From positions 1,054,001 to 1,118,000 of the forward strand of contig CAWCUK010000001.1 in assembly GCA_963798775.1 (NCBI GenBank): DNA of 64,000 bases. Direction: 5' to 3'. The notes under the pieces are model-generated. The model worked only from the letters and a program-made list of their open reading frames with translations, was not told the DNA's origin and did no database searches. The DNA is from CAWCUK01 sp963798775. GTDB taxonomy: Bacteria; Bacteroidota; Ignavibacteria; Ignavibacteriales; Ignavibacteriaceae. Positions 27,540-35,659 of the stretch are shown here, in pieces. Each line of letters starts with the position of its first letter. Position 1 is the stretch's first letter. The position numbers were made by a program, and so were the translations under genes.

Positions 27540-29024
27540 ATGAAAACTGCGATTATAATCGGATCGGGATTAGGGGGCTTAGCAACGGCTTTAAGACTTT
27601 CCACCTACGGCTATAAGGTTACGATAATTGAAAAAAGCTCAACACCGGGAGGAAGATTAAACCAGCTTAAATTAGAAGGATTTACATTCGATATCGGCCC
27701 TTCTTTTATGAGCATGAGTTATGAACTTGATGAATTATTCGACAGCTGCGGAATTAAAAACCCTATTGAATTAGAAGAGCTTGATCCCTTATATCAAGTA
27801 TTTTTTGAAGGGAAAGAAAATCCTTTTAAAATTTATAAAGATTTTAAAAAGCTGGCTAAGGAATTTGAAAATGTTGAACCAGATTTAGAAGTGAAGGTTG
27901 AAAAATATTTAAACCGCGCCGGTCAATTTTTTCATGATACGGAAGATAAAGTTGTAAAATCAAATTTTAACAATGCACTGGAATATATATTAAAACTTAC
28001 TCGGGTTCCGGTAAAACATTTACCTTTCTTATTCAAAACAATGTGGAAAGAAGTTGAGAAGAATTTCCAATCTGAAGAAATCCGGGTAATTTTTTCTCTC
28101 GTGGCCTTTTTTCTTGGTTCTACTCCGTTTCAAACTCCGGCTATTTATTCTCTTTTAAATTATACGGAAATGAAGCATGACGGTTACTGGAAAATTAAAG
28201 GAGGCATGTACAAAATTGTTGAAGAGATTGTTAAAATTTTACAAGAACGCGGTGTTGAATTTGTCTTTAATACCGAAATAACCGCAACGGCAAATTCAAA
28301 CGGGAAACTATTTTCTTTGTTCGATAACTACGGCAAAATTTGGAAAGCCGATATTTTTATTTCAAATTCCGACGCAGCTTCGTTTAGAGGAAATGTGCTT
28401 AAAAGACCAAAATTTTCTGAAGCAAAGCTTGATAAAATGGATTGGACTTTAGCACCGTTTACGATTTATCTAGGCGTTAAAGGTAAATTAGATAAGCTCA
28501 TTCACCACAATTATTTTTTAGGCGACAACTTTAGAGGTTACGCCGATACTATTTTCACTTCTTCCATAAATCCGCATAAGCCATATTATTATGTAAATGT
28601 TTTGTCAAAATCTGTTTCGGAATGCGCGCCCAAAGACTGCGAAAATCTATTTATTCTTTGTCCTGTGCCCGATAAGCGTTACAAGAAAAATTGGAAAGAT
28701 AAAGATTTACTCGCAGATAATATTATTGCCGATCTTTCAAACCGTGCAGAGTTTGATATAAATAAAAACCTACTGGTAAAACAAATTTATACTCCTGACG
28801 ATTGGGAAAATAAATTCAATTTATATAGAGGTTCCGGCTTGGGATTAGCTCACGGGATTAATCAAGTAGGTGCTTTTCGCCCGAAAAATAAAGATGAAAA
28901 ATTTCCTAATCTATATTATGTGGGCGCCTCTACAACTCCCGGCACCGGACTTCCGATGGTAATTATTAGTTCAAAACTAGTTACTGAAAGAATAAGGAGA
29001 GATTATGGAAGCAATTTATCATAA
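27540..29024 (+). CDS. crtI: phytoene desaturase family FAD enzyme
   Basis: First gene of the carotenoid operon. The start is ATG 27540, with AGAAGGAC just upstream; an in-frame ATG five codons earlier is less well placed. The 494-residue protein has the FAD motif IIGSGLGGLATALRL, then the E-K-S-S-T-P-G-G-R segment and the C-terminal FAD signature YYVGASTTPGTGLPMV. CrtI enzymes desaturate phytoene in steps to lycopene. A second paralogue lies later in the operon, so this one probably makes lycopene. A TTGACA stands at 27493-27498, but no good -10 or -7 partner was found. Confidence 0.92.
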   Translation: MKTAIIIGSGLGGLATALRLSTYGYKVTIIEKSSTPGGRLNQLKLEGFTFDIGPSFMSMSYELDELFDSCGIKNPIELEELDPLYQVFFEGKENPFKIYKDFKKLAKEFENVEPDLEVKVEKYLNRAGQFFHDTEDKVVKSNFNNALEYILKLTRVPVKHLPFLFKTMWKEVEKNFQSEEIRVIFSLVAFFLGSTPFQTPAIYSLLNYTEMKHDGYWKIKGGMYKIVEEIVKILQERGVEFVFNTEITATANSNGKLFSLFDNYGKIWKADIFISNSDAASFRGNVLKRPKFSEAKLDKMDWTLAPFTIYLGVKGKLDKLIHHNYFLGDNFRGYADTIFTSSINPHKPYYYVNVLSKSVSECAPKDCENLFILCPVPDKRYKKNWKDKDLLADNIIADLSNRAEFDINKNLLVKQIYTPDDWENKFNLYRGSGLGLAHGINQVGAFRPKNKDEKFPNLYYVGASTTPGTGLPMVIISSKLVTERIRRDYGSNLS

Positions 29025-29847
29025 GACTTCTTTTAAGATCAGTAAAGTAATTACCAGAAGTTACAGCACCTCTTTTAGTTTGGGAATAAGCGTTTTTGCG
29101 CCCTCTTTTCGAGATTCTATTTATGCCGTTTACGGTTATGTACGTCTTGCCGATGAAATAGTAGATTCTTTTCACGGATATGACAAAGAAAAATTATTAA
29201 ATGAATTTAGAGAAGAAACACATAGCGCAATAAAAGACGGAATTTCTGTTAATCCGGTTATAAACGCTTTTCAGAAAACGGTTCATCAATATAATATTGA
29301 CATAAAATACATTGATGTTTTTTTAAACAGCATGAAAATGGACTTAAGCAGCAGTTTTTATGAACAGCAAAAATATGACGATTATATTTATGGATCCGCT
29401 GAAGTTGTAGGACTTATGTGTCTAAAAGTTTTCTGTAATAACGATGATATTTTATTTGAAAAATTATTAGGCCCGGCAAAAAGTTTAGGTTCAGCTTTTC
29501 AAAAAGTTAATTTCTTAAGAGATATCAAAAGCGACATTGAAGAAAGAGGAAGAATTTATCTTCCCGGGGTAAGCAGTTTTATTAATATTGATGATGAAAA
29601 TAAAAAAAAATTAGAAGAAGCGGTGGAATTGGAATTTAAAGAAGCCCTGAAAGGAATTAAGCAACTGCCGAACGGTGTTAGACTGGGAGTCTATTCCGCT
29701 TATTTATATTATTCAATTTTATTCAGAAAAATTAAAAAATTAAAAGTAAAAGAGCTTTTACAAAAAAGAGTCCGCATTTCTAATTTTACCAAAATTGCTC
29801 TTTTGTGTAAATCTTTAATTGAAGTTAAGGTTTTACGAATATGCTAA
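29005..29847 (+). CDS. crtB: phytoene synthase
   Basis: Condenses two geranylgeranyl diphosphates to phytoene, the committed step of C40 carotenoids. The 280-residue length is normal. Both aspartate-rich metal motifs are visible: DEIVD in VRLADEIVDSF near residue 50, and D-I-K-S-D in NFLRDIKSDIEERGRIYLP. The start overlaps the end of crtI by 20 bp and has AAGGAGAGATT before ATG. The next gene overlaps its stop by 7 bp. Confidence 0.94.
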   Translation: MEAIYHKTSFKISKVITRSYSTSFSLGISVFAPSFRDSIYAVYGYVRLADEIVDSFHGYDKEKLLNEFREETHSAIKDGISVNPVINAFQKTVHQYNIDIKYIDVFLNSMKMDLSSSFYEQQKYDDYIYGSAEVVGLMCLKVFCNNDDILFEKLLGPAKSLGSAFQKVNFLRDIKSDIEERGRIYLPGVSSFINIDDENKKKLEEAVELEFKEALKGIKQLPNGVRLGVYSAYLYYSILFRKIKKLKVKELLQKRVRISNFTKIALLCKSLIEVKVLRIC

Positions 29848-30410
29848 AGTTAAGCTTAAATATCTTTTTGTTTTTTTTAATGTCTTCAGGTTCAACAGCA
29901 AAAAGTTTTACTTCTGCTGATTCAGCAACCCTAAATAGTATCCGTACTAATTTCTATAAAGCAGTAAGCAGCGAAGAAATAACAGACACATTAAAAAAAT
30001 TTATAGAGCAAAAATATTCCGAAAATTATGAAAATTTTTGTCCCGTTATTTTGGCTTACTACGGCGGCATTGAAGCACTTAAAGCAAAGCACGCGTTTAA
30101 CCCTATCGCAAAACTTGATTATTTAATTTCCGCTTTAAATAAACTTAAAAAAGCTGTTAATGAAAATCCGGACAATCTTGAAATAAGATTTTTACGTTTT
30201 TCTGTACTTCATAACTTACCCGCAATTTTAGGATATAATGATGAATTAATTTCTGATAAGAATGAGACATATAAACTTCTGCTCCAAAAAAATTATTCTA
30301 AGTTAAATCTTAACCTGCAAAAAGGAATTGTAAAATTTTTGCTAGAGAGCGGAAGACTTTCTGAAAAACAACAAGAAACATTGCAACAACTATACGAAAC
30401 GATGAATTAA
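29841..30410 (+). CDS. unknown exported helical protein within the carotenoid operon
   Basis: A 189-residue protein with an N-terminal hydrophobic export signal (LKLSLNIFLFFLMSSGSTAKS). The rest is helical, with TPR-like character around LDYLISALNKLKKAVNENPDNLEIRF. The gene overlaps crtB at its start and crtYcd at its stop (TAATG), so it is made together with the pathway enzymes. No catalytic motif is visible. It might organise the pathway at the membrane or bind the product, but that is speculation. I do not recognise a family. Confidence 0.75.
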   Translation: MLKLSLNIFLFFLMSSGSTAKSFTSADSATLNSIRTNFYKAVSSEEITDTLKKFIEQKYSENYENFCPVILAYYGGIEALKAKHAFNPIAKLDYLISALNKLKKAVNENPDNLEIRFLRFSVLHNLPAILGYNDELISDKNETYKLLLQKNYSKLNLNLQKGIVKFLLESGRLSEKQQETLQQLYETMN

Positions 30411-31102
30411 TGAGTTTGTACCTTCTAATAAATATTTTAATAATTATAGTTCCGATTACATTTAGTTTTGAAAAAAAACTTAAGTTTTATCGGAAAATTC
30501 CTTCTGTATTTTTATCGATAATAATTGTAAGCACAGTTTATATAATTTGGGATCATGCGGCCGCTGTTAGAGGCGATTGGTCTTTTAATCCGCGTTATAT
30601 TTTGGGGATAAATATTTTTAGTCTTCCGGTAGAGGAAGTACTATTCTTTATCACAGTTCCGTATAGCTGCATTTTTATTTACGAAACAATTTTCTATTTC
30701 GTTAATGAAAAAGAAATAAATGTAAAGAAGTCTTATTCATTTATTGTTTCCGCGCTTTTTATTATTGCGGCATTTGTTTTTGACGAACAACTGTACACAT
30801 TTAATGTTTTAATTTTTACCGGAAGTTTATTTCTAATTTGCGGACTATTATTCATCTCTCTCTTGCGTTCAAAAAATTTTTGGCTGACGGTTTTAATAAG
30901 TTTTCTTCCGTTTTTGATCGTTAATTATTTTTTCACATCACTCCCGGTGGTTGAATATAACGCCGCTTCAATTTGGGGAATAAGAGTATTTACTATTCCT
31001 TTGGAAGATTTTTTTTACTCATTTTCAATGGTTGCTTTTTGGCTGCTTGTATATCTTTTATCTGAACAAAAAATAAAAACAGAGTTTAATTATTTTGAAT
31101 AA
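30410..31102 (+). CDS. lycopene cyclase, CrtYcd-type fused membrane protein
   Basis: The 230 residues contain two copies of the short lycopene cyclase domain, as in fused CrtYc-CrtYd. The first carries the family motif P-V-E-E (FSLPVEEVLFFITVPYSCIFIYE, near residue 75). The second carries F-T-I-P-L-E-D-F-F-Y-S near residue 200. Six to seven membrane helices are seen. Enzymes of this type form beta rings, at one or both ends. Presence of a CruF-like hydratase and a CrtD-like desaturase in the operon argues that one end stays open, giving a gamma-carotene-type monocyclic product. Confidence 0.88.
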   Translation: MSLYLLINILIIIVPITFSFEKKLKFYRKIPSVFLSIIIVSTVYIIWDHAAAVRGDWSFNPRYILGINIFSLPVEEVLFFITVPYSCIFIYETIFYFVNEKEINVKKSYSFIVSALFIIAAFVFDEQLYTFNVLIFTGSLFLICGLLFISLLRSKNFWLTVLISFLPFLIVNYFFTSLPVVEYNAASIWGIRVFTIPLEDFFYSFSMVAFWLLVYLLSEQKIKTEFNYFE

Positions 31103-32582
31103 TAAATTAAAAATAGCGGTTATCGGAGCGGGCTTAGGAGGTCTTTCTGCTGCCGTTAGATTAGCTAACGCGGGACATTTAGTTGATGTTTATGAAAAGA
31201 ATTCCATCGCGGGCGGTAAGGCCGGAATATTAAATTTAAAAGGTTTTCGCTTTGATACCGGTCCTTCGCTGCTGACAATGCCGTTTATAATTTCTCAGCT
31301 TTTTGATGAATGCAGTGAAAATATTGAAGAATTTTTAGACATCAAACAACTGGAAGTTATCTGCAAATATTTTTTTGATGACGGAACTGTTATTAATGCA
31401 TTTTCAGACATCGAAAAATTCGGGAATGAAATTTCTAATAATACTTCCGATAAAGCGGAAAATCTAAAGAATTATTTAAATTATTCTAAAAAAATTTATG
31501 AACTTACCGCGGAAATATTTCTGTTTAATAGTCCCACAGAAATTAAAAATTATTTTTCACCTCAAGGATTAAAATCAATTTTAAATTTTAGTAAAATTGA
31601 TACAATGCGGACTATGCATGAAGCGAATTCCGTTTTCTTTTCAGATAAAAAAATGATCCAATTTTTTGATAGATACGCAACCTATAATGGTTCAAATCCT
31701 TATAAAGCACCGGCAACTTTAAATATTATTCCGCATGTAGAATATAATTTGGGCAGTTATTATTTGCAGGATGGAATTTATTCACTTACCTCCGCGCTTC
31801 AAAAATTAGCTTTGAAAAAAGGAGTAAATTTTTTCTTCAATTCTCCCATCGAGAAAATTCTTCATAAAAATAAAGTTGTTTATGGAATAAAAGTAAATAA
31901 CACAAAGAAAAATTATGATGTGGTTTTATCTAATTCTGATGTAAACTTTACTTATAAATATTTATTAGATGATAATTCGGCTCAATCAAAAAAATATGAT
32001 AAACTTGAACCTTCTTTATCCGGAATAGTTTTTTATTGGGGGGTAAAAGGAAATCATGAAAACATGAATATTCATAACATTTTGTTCAGCAAAAATTATG
32101 AAGAAGAATTCATTGATATTTTTGAGAAGAAAATCGCTCCCAAAGATCCGACCATCTACATATATATTTCCTCCAAATTTAAGAAAAGTGATGCTCCAAT
32201 CGGATTTGAAAATTGGTTTGTTATGATTAATGCTCCATATTCAAATGGGCAAAATTGGGAGAAGGAAATTTGTTTGACTAAAGAGAGAATTATAAAAAGT
32301 ATTAAAGAAAAACTAAAAATAGATTTGAAAGAAAAAATAATCTGCGAAAAAATCTTGAGTCCCGTTGAATTAGAAAATAGAACTCTCAGCCGTTACGGAA
32401 GCATTTACGGCATTTCCTCAAATAATAAAAAAGCGGCTTTTTTACGTCCTCCGAACAAATCAAAACATTATAAAAAGTTATATTTCTGCGGAGGAAGTGT
32501 GCATCCCGGGGGCGGAATTCCCCTGGTAATATTATCCGGTAAAATTGCTTTCAGCTTAATTATGAAGTACGAAAATGATTGA
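31095..32582 (+). CDS. CrtD-like carotenoid 3,4-desaturase (CrtI family paralogue)
   Basis: A second amine-oxidase-fold carotenoid desaturase of 495 residues. The FAD motif VIGAGLGGLSAAVRL is near the start, RFDTGPSLLTMP follows, and YFCGGSVHPGGGIPLVIL closes the protein. The final V-H-P-G-G-G-I-P form is common in CrtD-type desaturases that act on 1-hydroxylated end groups. The start is TTG at 31095, overlapping the crtYcd stop by 8 bp. Predicted step: introduction of the 3',4' double bond on the open end. A CrtI-type role cannot be excluded. Confidence 0.8.
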   Translation: MNNKLKIAVIGAGLGGLSAAVRLANAGHLVDVYEKNSIAGGKAGILNLKGFRFDTGPSLLTMPFIISQLFDECSENIEEFLDIKQLEVICKYFFDDGTVINAFSDIEKFGNEISNNTSDKAENLKNYLNYSKKIYELTAEIFLFNSPTEIKNYFSPQGLKSILNFSKIDTMRTMHEANSVFFSDKKMIQFFDRYATYNGSNPYKAPATLNIIPHVEYNLGSYYLQDGIYSLTSALQKLALKKGVNFFFNSPIEKILHKNKVVYGIKVNNTKKNYDVVLSNSDVNFTYKYLLDDNSAQSKKYDKLEPSLSGIVFYWGVKGNHENMNIHNILFSKNYEEEFIDIFEKKIAPKDPTIYIYISSKFKKSDAPIGFENWFVMINAPYSNGQNWEKEICLTKERIIKSIKEKLKIDLKEKIICEKILSPVELENRTLSRYGSIYGISSNNKKAAFLRPPNKSKHYKKLYFCGGSVHPGGGIPLVILSGKIAFSLIMKYEND

Positions 32583-33232
32583 AGCCAAGCATAGCAAATG
32601 GGCGCATCTTCTTTTTGATGTTTATGTTACAAAACTTCTTAAATATAATTTTAATCGTTTTATTGTACTGAATGATTTACCGAAATTTTCAAAAGGCAAT
32701 GGACTGGTTTTAGCGCCAAATCATTTTACATGGTGGGATGGATTTTTTACATACTTTATTTATAAGAAGTTTTTTAAACAACGAAAGTTTTATGTGATGA
32801 TGATGGAACAGCAATTGAAAAAATATTGGTTCTTTTAAAAAAATTGGAGCATATTCTATTAATCTTGAAAATCCATTTAGCGTAAAAAAGAGTTTAGAAT
32901 ATACTCGCGGTTTAATTTCTGATTCTAATAATTTAGTTGTTATTTATCCACAGGGAAAGATTGAAAATTTTAACGAAACTGAAATTACTGTAAAAGAAGG
33001 TTTACGTATTATCGCAAGACAAATAAATGTGCCTATGTCAATTATTCCCGCAGCATTTAAAATAGAATACGGCGAATCAAAAAATCCCGATATTATTGTT
33101 AGATTCGGAAAAATTTTTAACGCGGAAGAAATTGCCGAAGATTTTGATTGTTTTAAAAGAGCTTTTACAGAAAATATAAATAGTATGAAAACTAATTTTA
33201 ATTTTTCAGATAAAACTAATTTATTCAATTGA
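32575..33232 (+). CDS. PlsC-family acyltransferase, frameshifted
   Basis: An acyltransferase of the 1-acylglycerol-3-phosphate acyltransferase superfamily, with the catalytic motif N-H-F-T-W-W-D-G near residue 45. The frame is broken at the T run 32833-32836. One T fewer gives Y-W-F-F-K-K-I-G-A-Y-S and continues through V-V-I-Y-P-Q-G-K-I-E (the FPEG region) to the stop at 33230-33232. The joined product is about 219 residues. It overlaps crtD at the start, and its stop overlaps the glycosyltransferase ATG (TGATG). In this place it most likely acylates the sugar of a glycosylated carotenoid. The shift is probably an error. Confidence 0.78.
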
Positions 33233-34326
33233 TGATATTATTTTATTTCATAGGAATTTCAATTTCGGTAATTACTCTTATAATTATTTATAATTTTATA
33301 TCCGCGCCTAGACTAAATTTAAAAAACAAACACGAAATTCAATTACCCAAAATATCAATTTTAATTCCCGCCAGAGATGAAGAGAAAAACATAAAGAAGT
33401 GTTTGCAAAAAGTTTATGCGCAAGATTATCCGGATTTTGAAGTAATTGTTTTAGATGATCAATCTTCGGATAAAACTTCATCTATTTTAGTTACACTGCA
33501 AAGAATCTATCACCGGTTAAGAATTTTAAAAGGCACAAATTTACCGGAAAACTGGACCGGAAAAAATTGGGCTTGTTATCAGCTTTCCGAAGAAGCCGCG
33601 GGAGACTATATACTGTTTATTGATGCCGATGTTGAAATTGAACCGGAAGCATTAAGAGCCGCGATTATTAAAATGAAAAATCACAGCTTAAAATTACTCT
33701 CTATTTTTCCGTCTCAAATAATGAAATCATTCGGCGAAGTTTTAATCGTTCCTTTAATGAACTGGATTCTTCTTTCGTTTCTGCCGCTTAATTTAGTTTA
33801 CGCTTCTAAAAATCCGGCGCTTTCGGCAGCTAACGGACAGTTTATGCTATGGGATAAATTTACTTATTTAACAATCGGAGGGCATCAAAGCGTTTCAAAT
33901 AGAATTGTTGAAGATATGACGCTTATAAAAAAAATTAAATTAAATGGTTTAAAAGTAATGACTTTGTTGGGCGGCGGTTTAATCAGCTGCAGAATGTATG
34001 AAGATTTACCAGGCTCGGTTTCCGGATTCGCAAAAAATTTCTTCCCGGGTTTTAATACTAAACCGGTTATTTTTCTTGTTATGCTATTTTACTTGTTTTT
34101 GATCTTTTTTGCTCCGTTTATTTTGGTTTTTTTCAACCCGCTTTACCTTTACATAATTTTTTTAATTCTTACAGGAAGATTTATTATTTCTCTTATGAGC
34201 GAACAGAATTTGTATTTTAACATTTTACTTCATCCGGTACAAATGATATTTATGTGCATAGTTGGAATAAATTCTGTGTTTGCTACTGTTTCCAGAAAAA
34301 TTATGTGGAAAGGAAGGCGGATATAA
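33232..34326 (+). CDS. GT2-family glycosyltransferase, carotenoid glycosylation (CruG/CrtQ-like)
   Basis: The 364-residue protein has an N-terminal membrane anchor, a GT-A domain with ISILIPARDEEKNIKKCL, VLDDQSSDKT and the metal-binding FIDADVE, then three C-terminal membrane segments. This layout is shared by CruG, CrtQ and hopanoid/ceramide GT2 enzymes. Within the operon it most likely transfers a sugar to the 1'- or 2'-hydroxyl of the carotenoid. ATG 33232 is preferred over the TTG one codon upstream, because it overlaps the acyltransferase stop as TGATG. Confidence 0.85.
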   Translation: MILFYFIGISISVITLIIIYNFISAPRLNLKNKHEIQLPKISILIPARDEEKNIKKCLQKVYAQDYPDFEVIVLDDQSSDKTSSILVTLQRIYHRLRILKGTNLPENWTGKNWACYQLSEEAAGDYILFIDADVEIEPEALRAAIIKMKNHSLKLLSIFPSQIMKSFGEVLIVPLMNWILLSFLPLNLVYASKNPALSAANGQFMLWDKFTYLTIGGHQSVSNRIVEDMTLIKKIKLNGLKVMTLLGGGLISCRMYEDLPGSVSGFAKNFFPGFNTKPVIFLVMLFYLFLIFFAPFILVFFNPLYLYIIFLILTGRFIISLMSEQNLYFNILLHPVQMIFMCIVGINSVFATVSRKIMWKGRRI

Positions 34327-34964
34327 ATAAAAATTCCGCCGAAATAATTTTACTGTTAATTTATTCTGTGGGAATTATTGGCCATGCAATTCCCTTCCTG
34401 CTTCCGCTGATGGTTTTAATTACACCGCTTGCTCTTTTTGTTGCGGGAGTTATTGTAATTTATTTTTTCTTTAAGAATAAAAATCAAAAATTACTTTTCT
34501 GGATGATTTTAATATTTGCAATTACTTTTTTGATAGAAGCAATCGGGGTAAAAAGCGGCAAAATTTTCGGGAGTTACAGTTATAATTCAACACTTGGTTT
34601 TAAATTTTTAAATGTACCCTTAATTATTGGATTTAATTGGTTACTGGTGATTCTAGGCGCTATAAATATTTCAAAATTTATTAATGGAAATGCTTTTACA
34701 TCCGCCTTACTAGCTGCTGTCCTGGCTTTTTTATTCGATATTTTTCTTGAACCTTCGGCTGTTAAATTAGATTACTGGAGTTGGGACGCCGGAATTATTC
34801 CGCTTCAAAATTATTTTGCGTGGTTTTTAATTTCTTTTCTCGCGGCTGTTTCTTTTAATTTTTTGAAAATTGAAATTAGTTCTAAAATGGCGGCGTTTAA
34901 TTTCATCCTTCAGCTTATTTTTTTCATTGTTTTGTTTCTCTTTATTAAAATCGGAATTTTATAA
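34305..34964 (+). CDS. CruF-like carotenoid 1',2'-hydratase (DUF422)
   Basis: A membrane protein of the DUF422 family (CruF, bisanhydrobacterioruberin hydratase). Family features are the segment IEAIGVKSGKIFGSYSYNSTLGFKFLNVPLIIGFNW, with IG-x-x-x-G and FG-x-Y-x-Y, and D-I-F-L-E-P-S-A-V near residue 148. The start is uncertain: I use GTG 34305, which overlaps the previous gene by 22 bp, because no ATG lies between and the strong AAGGAAGG at 34310-34317 has no usable start after it. These enzymes add water to the open psi end to give a 1'-hydroxyl, the acceptor for the glycosyltransferase. Confidence 0.85.
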   Translation: MERKADINKNSAEIILLLIYSVGIIGHAIPFLLPLMVLITPLALFVAGVIVIYFFFKNKNQKLLFWMILIFAITFLIEAIGVKSGKIFGSYSYNSTLGFKFLNVPLIIGFNWLLVILGAINISKFINGNAFTSALLAAVLAFLFDIFLEPSAVKLDYWSWDAGIIPLQNYFAWFLISFLAAVSFNFLKIEISSKMAAFNFILQLIFFIVLFLFIKIGIL

Positions 34965-34976
34965 AAAGGTTTTCAA

Positions 34977-35657
34977 TTGGGTGTTATAATCGGAAGTTTT
35001 ATAATTTTTATTTGGTTTAGCCATTTAATTTATTCTCTATTTTTTGTTGAAATAAATTTTTCCCATCCCCTCTTTTATCTTAATGTTTTTTTGCAAGCTT
35101 ATCTTTATACCGGATTGTTTATTACCGGCCACGACGCAATGCATGGGAATATTTCTAAAAATAAAAAAGTTAATAATTTTTTAGGAAGAAGCGCGGTTTT
35201 TTTGTTTGCGGGATTATCGTATAAAAAGCTGATTAAAAATCATTATAAACATCATACATTGCCGGGCACAGAAGAAGATCCCGATTTTAAAATGAATTCT
35301 CAAAATTTTTTTATTTGGTGGTTAACTTTCCTAAGTAGATACGCGACGGTTTTTCAATTAATAATTATGGCTGTAATTTTTAATTTTTTAAAGCTTTGGT
35401 TTGATGAACAATCGATTTGGTTCTTTTGGGTACTGCCGGCTTTTTTGGCTTCTCTTCAATTATTTTATTTCGGTACGTATCTTCCTCATAAATATCCTCA
35501 CGATAAAGATATGAAACCTCACAACGCCAGAACGCAAAAAGTAAATCATCTGTGGGCGATGATTTCTTGTTACTTCTTTGGTTATCATCGAGAACACCAT
35601 GAATATCCGCGAATACCGTGGTGGAAATTATATCGGCTTAAAAATAAAAACGAGTAA
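34977..35657 (+). CDS. beta-carotene ketolase, CrtW-like fatty acid hydroxylase fold
   Basis: The 226-residue membrane di-iron enzyme shows the CrtW histidine boxes: G-H-D-A-M-H-G, N-H-Y-K-H-H-T and H-R-E-H-H-E-Y-P. P-H-K-Y-P-H lies between. It starts at TTG 34977 behind AAAAAGG. CrtW adds the 4-keto group to a beta ring. A CrtZ-type hydroxylase would be shorter and is not seen, so a 3-hydroxyl is not expected from this operon. This is the last gene of the operon; it converges on the hybrid kinase gene with two bases between stops. Confidence 0.88.
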   Translation: MGVIIGSFIIFIWFSHLIYSLFFVEINFSHPLFYLNVFLQAYLYTGLFITGHDAMHGNISKNKKVNNFLGRSAVFLFAGLSYKKLIKNHYKHHTLPGTEEDPDFKMNSQNFFIWWLTFLSRYATVFQLIIMAVIFNFLKLWFDEQSIWFFWVLPAFLASLQLFYFGTYLPHKYPHDKDMKPHNARTQKVNHLWAMISCYFFGYHREHHEYPRIPWWKLYRLKNKNE

Positions 35658-35659
35658 TT

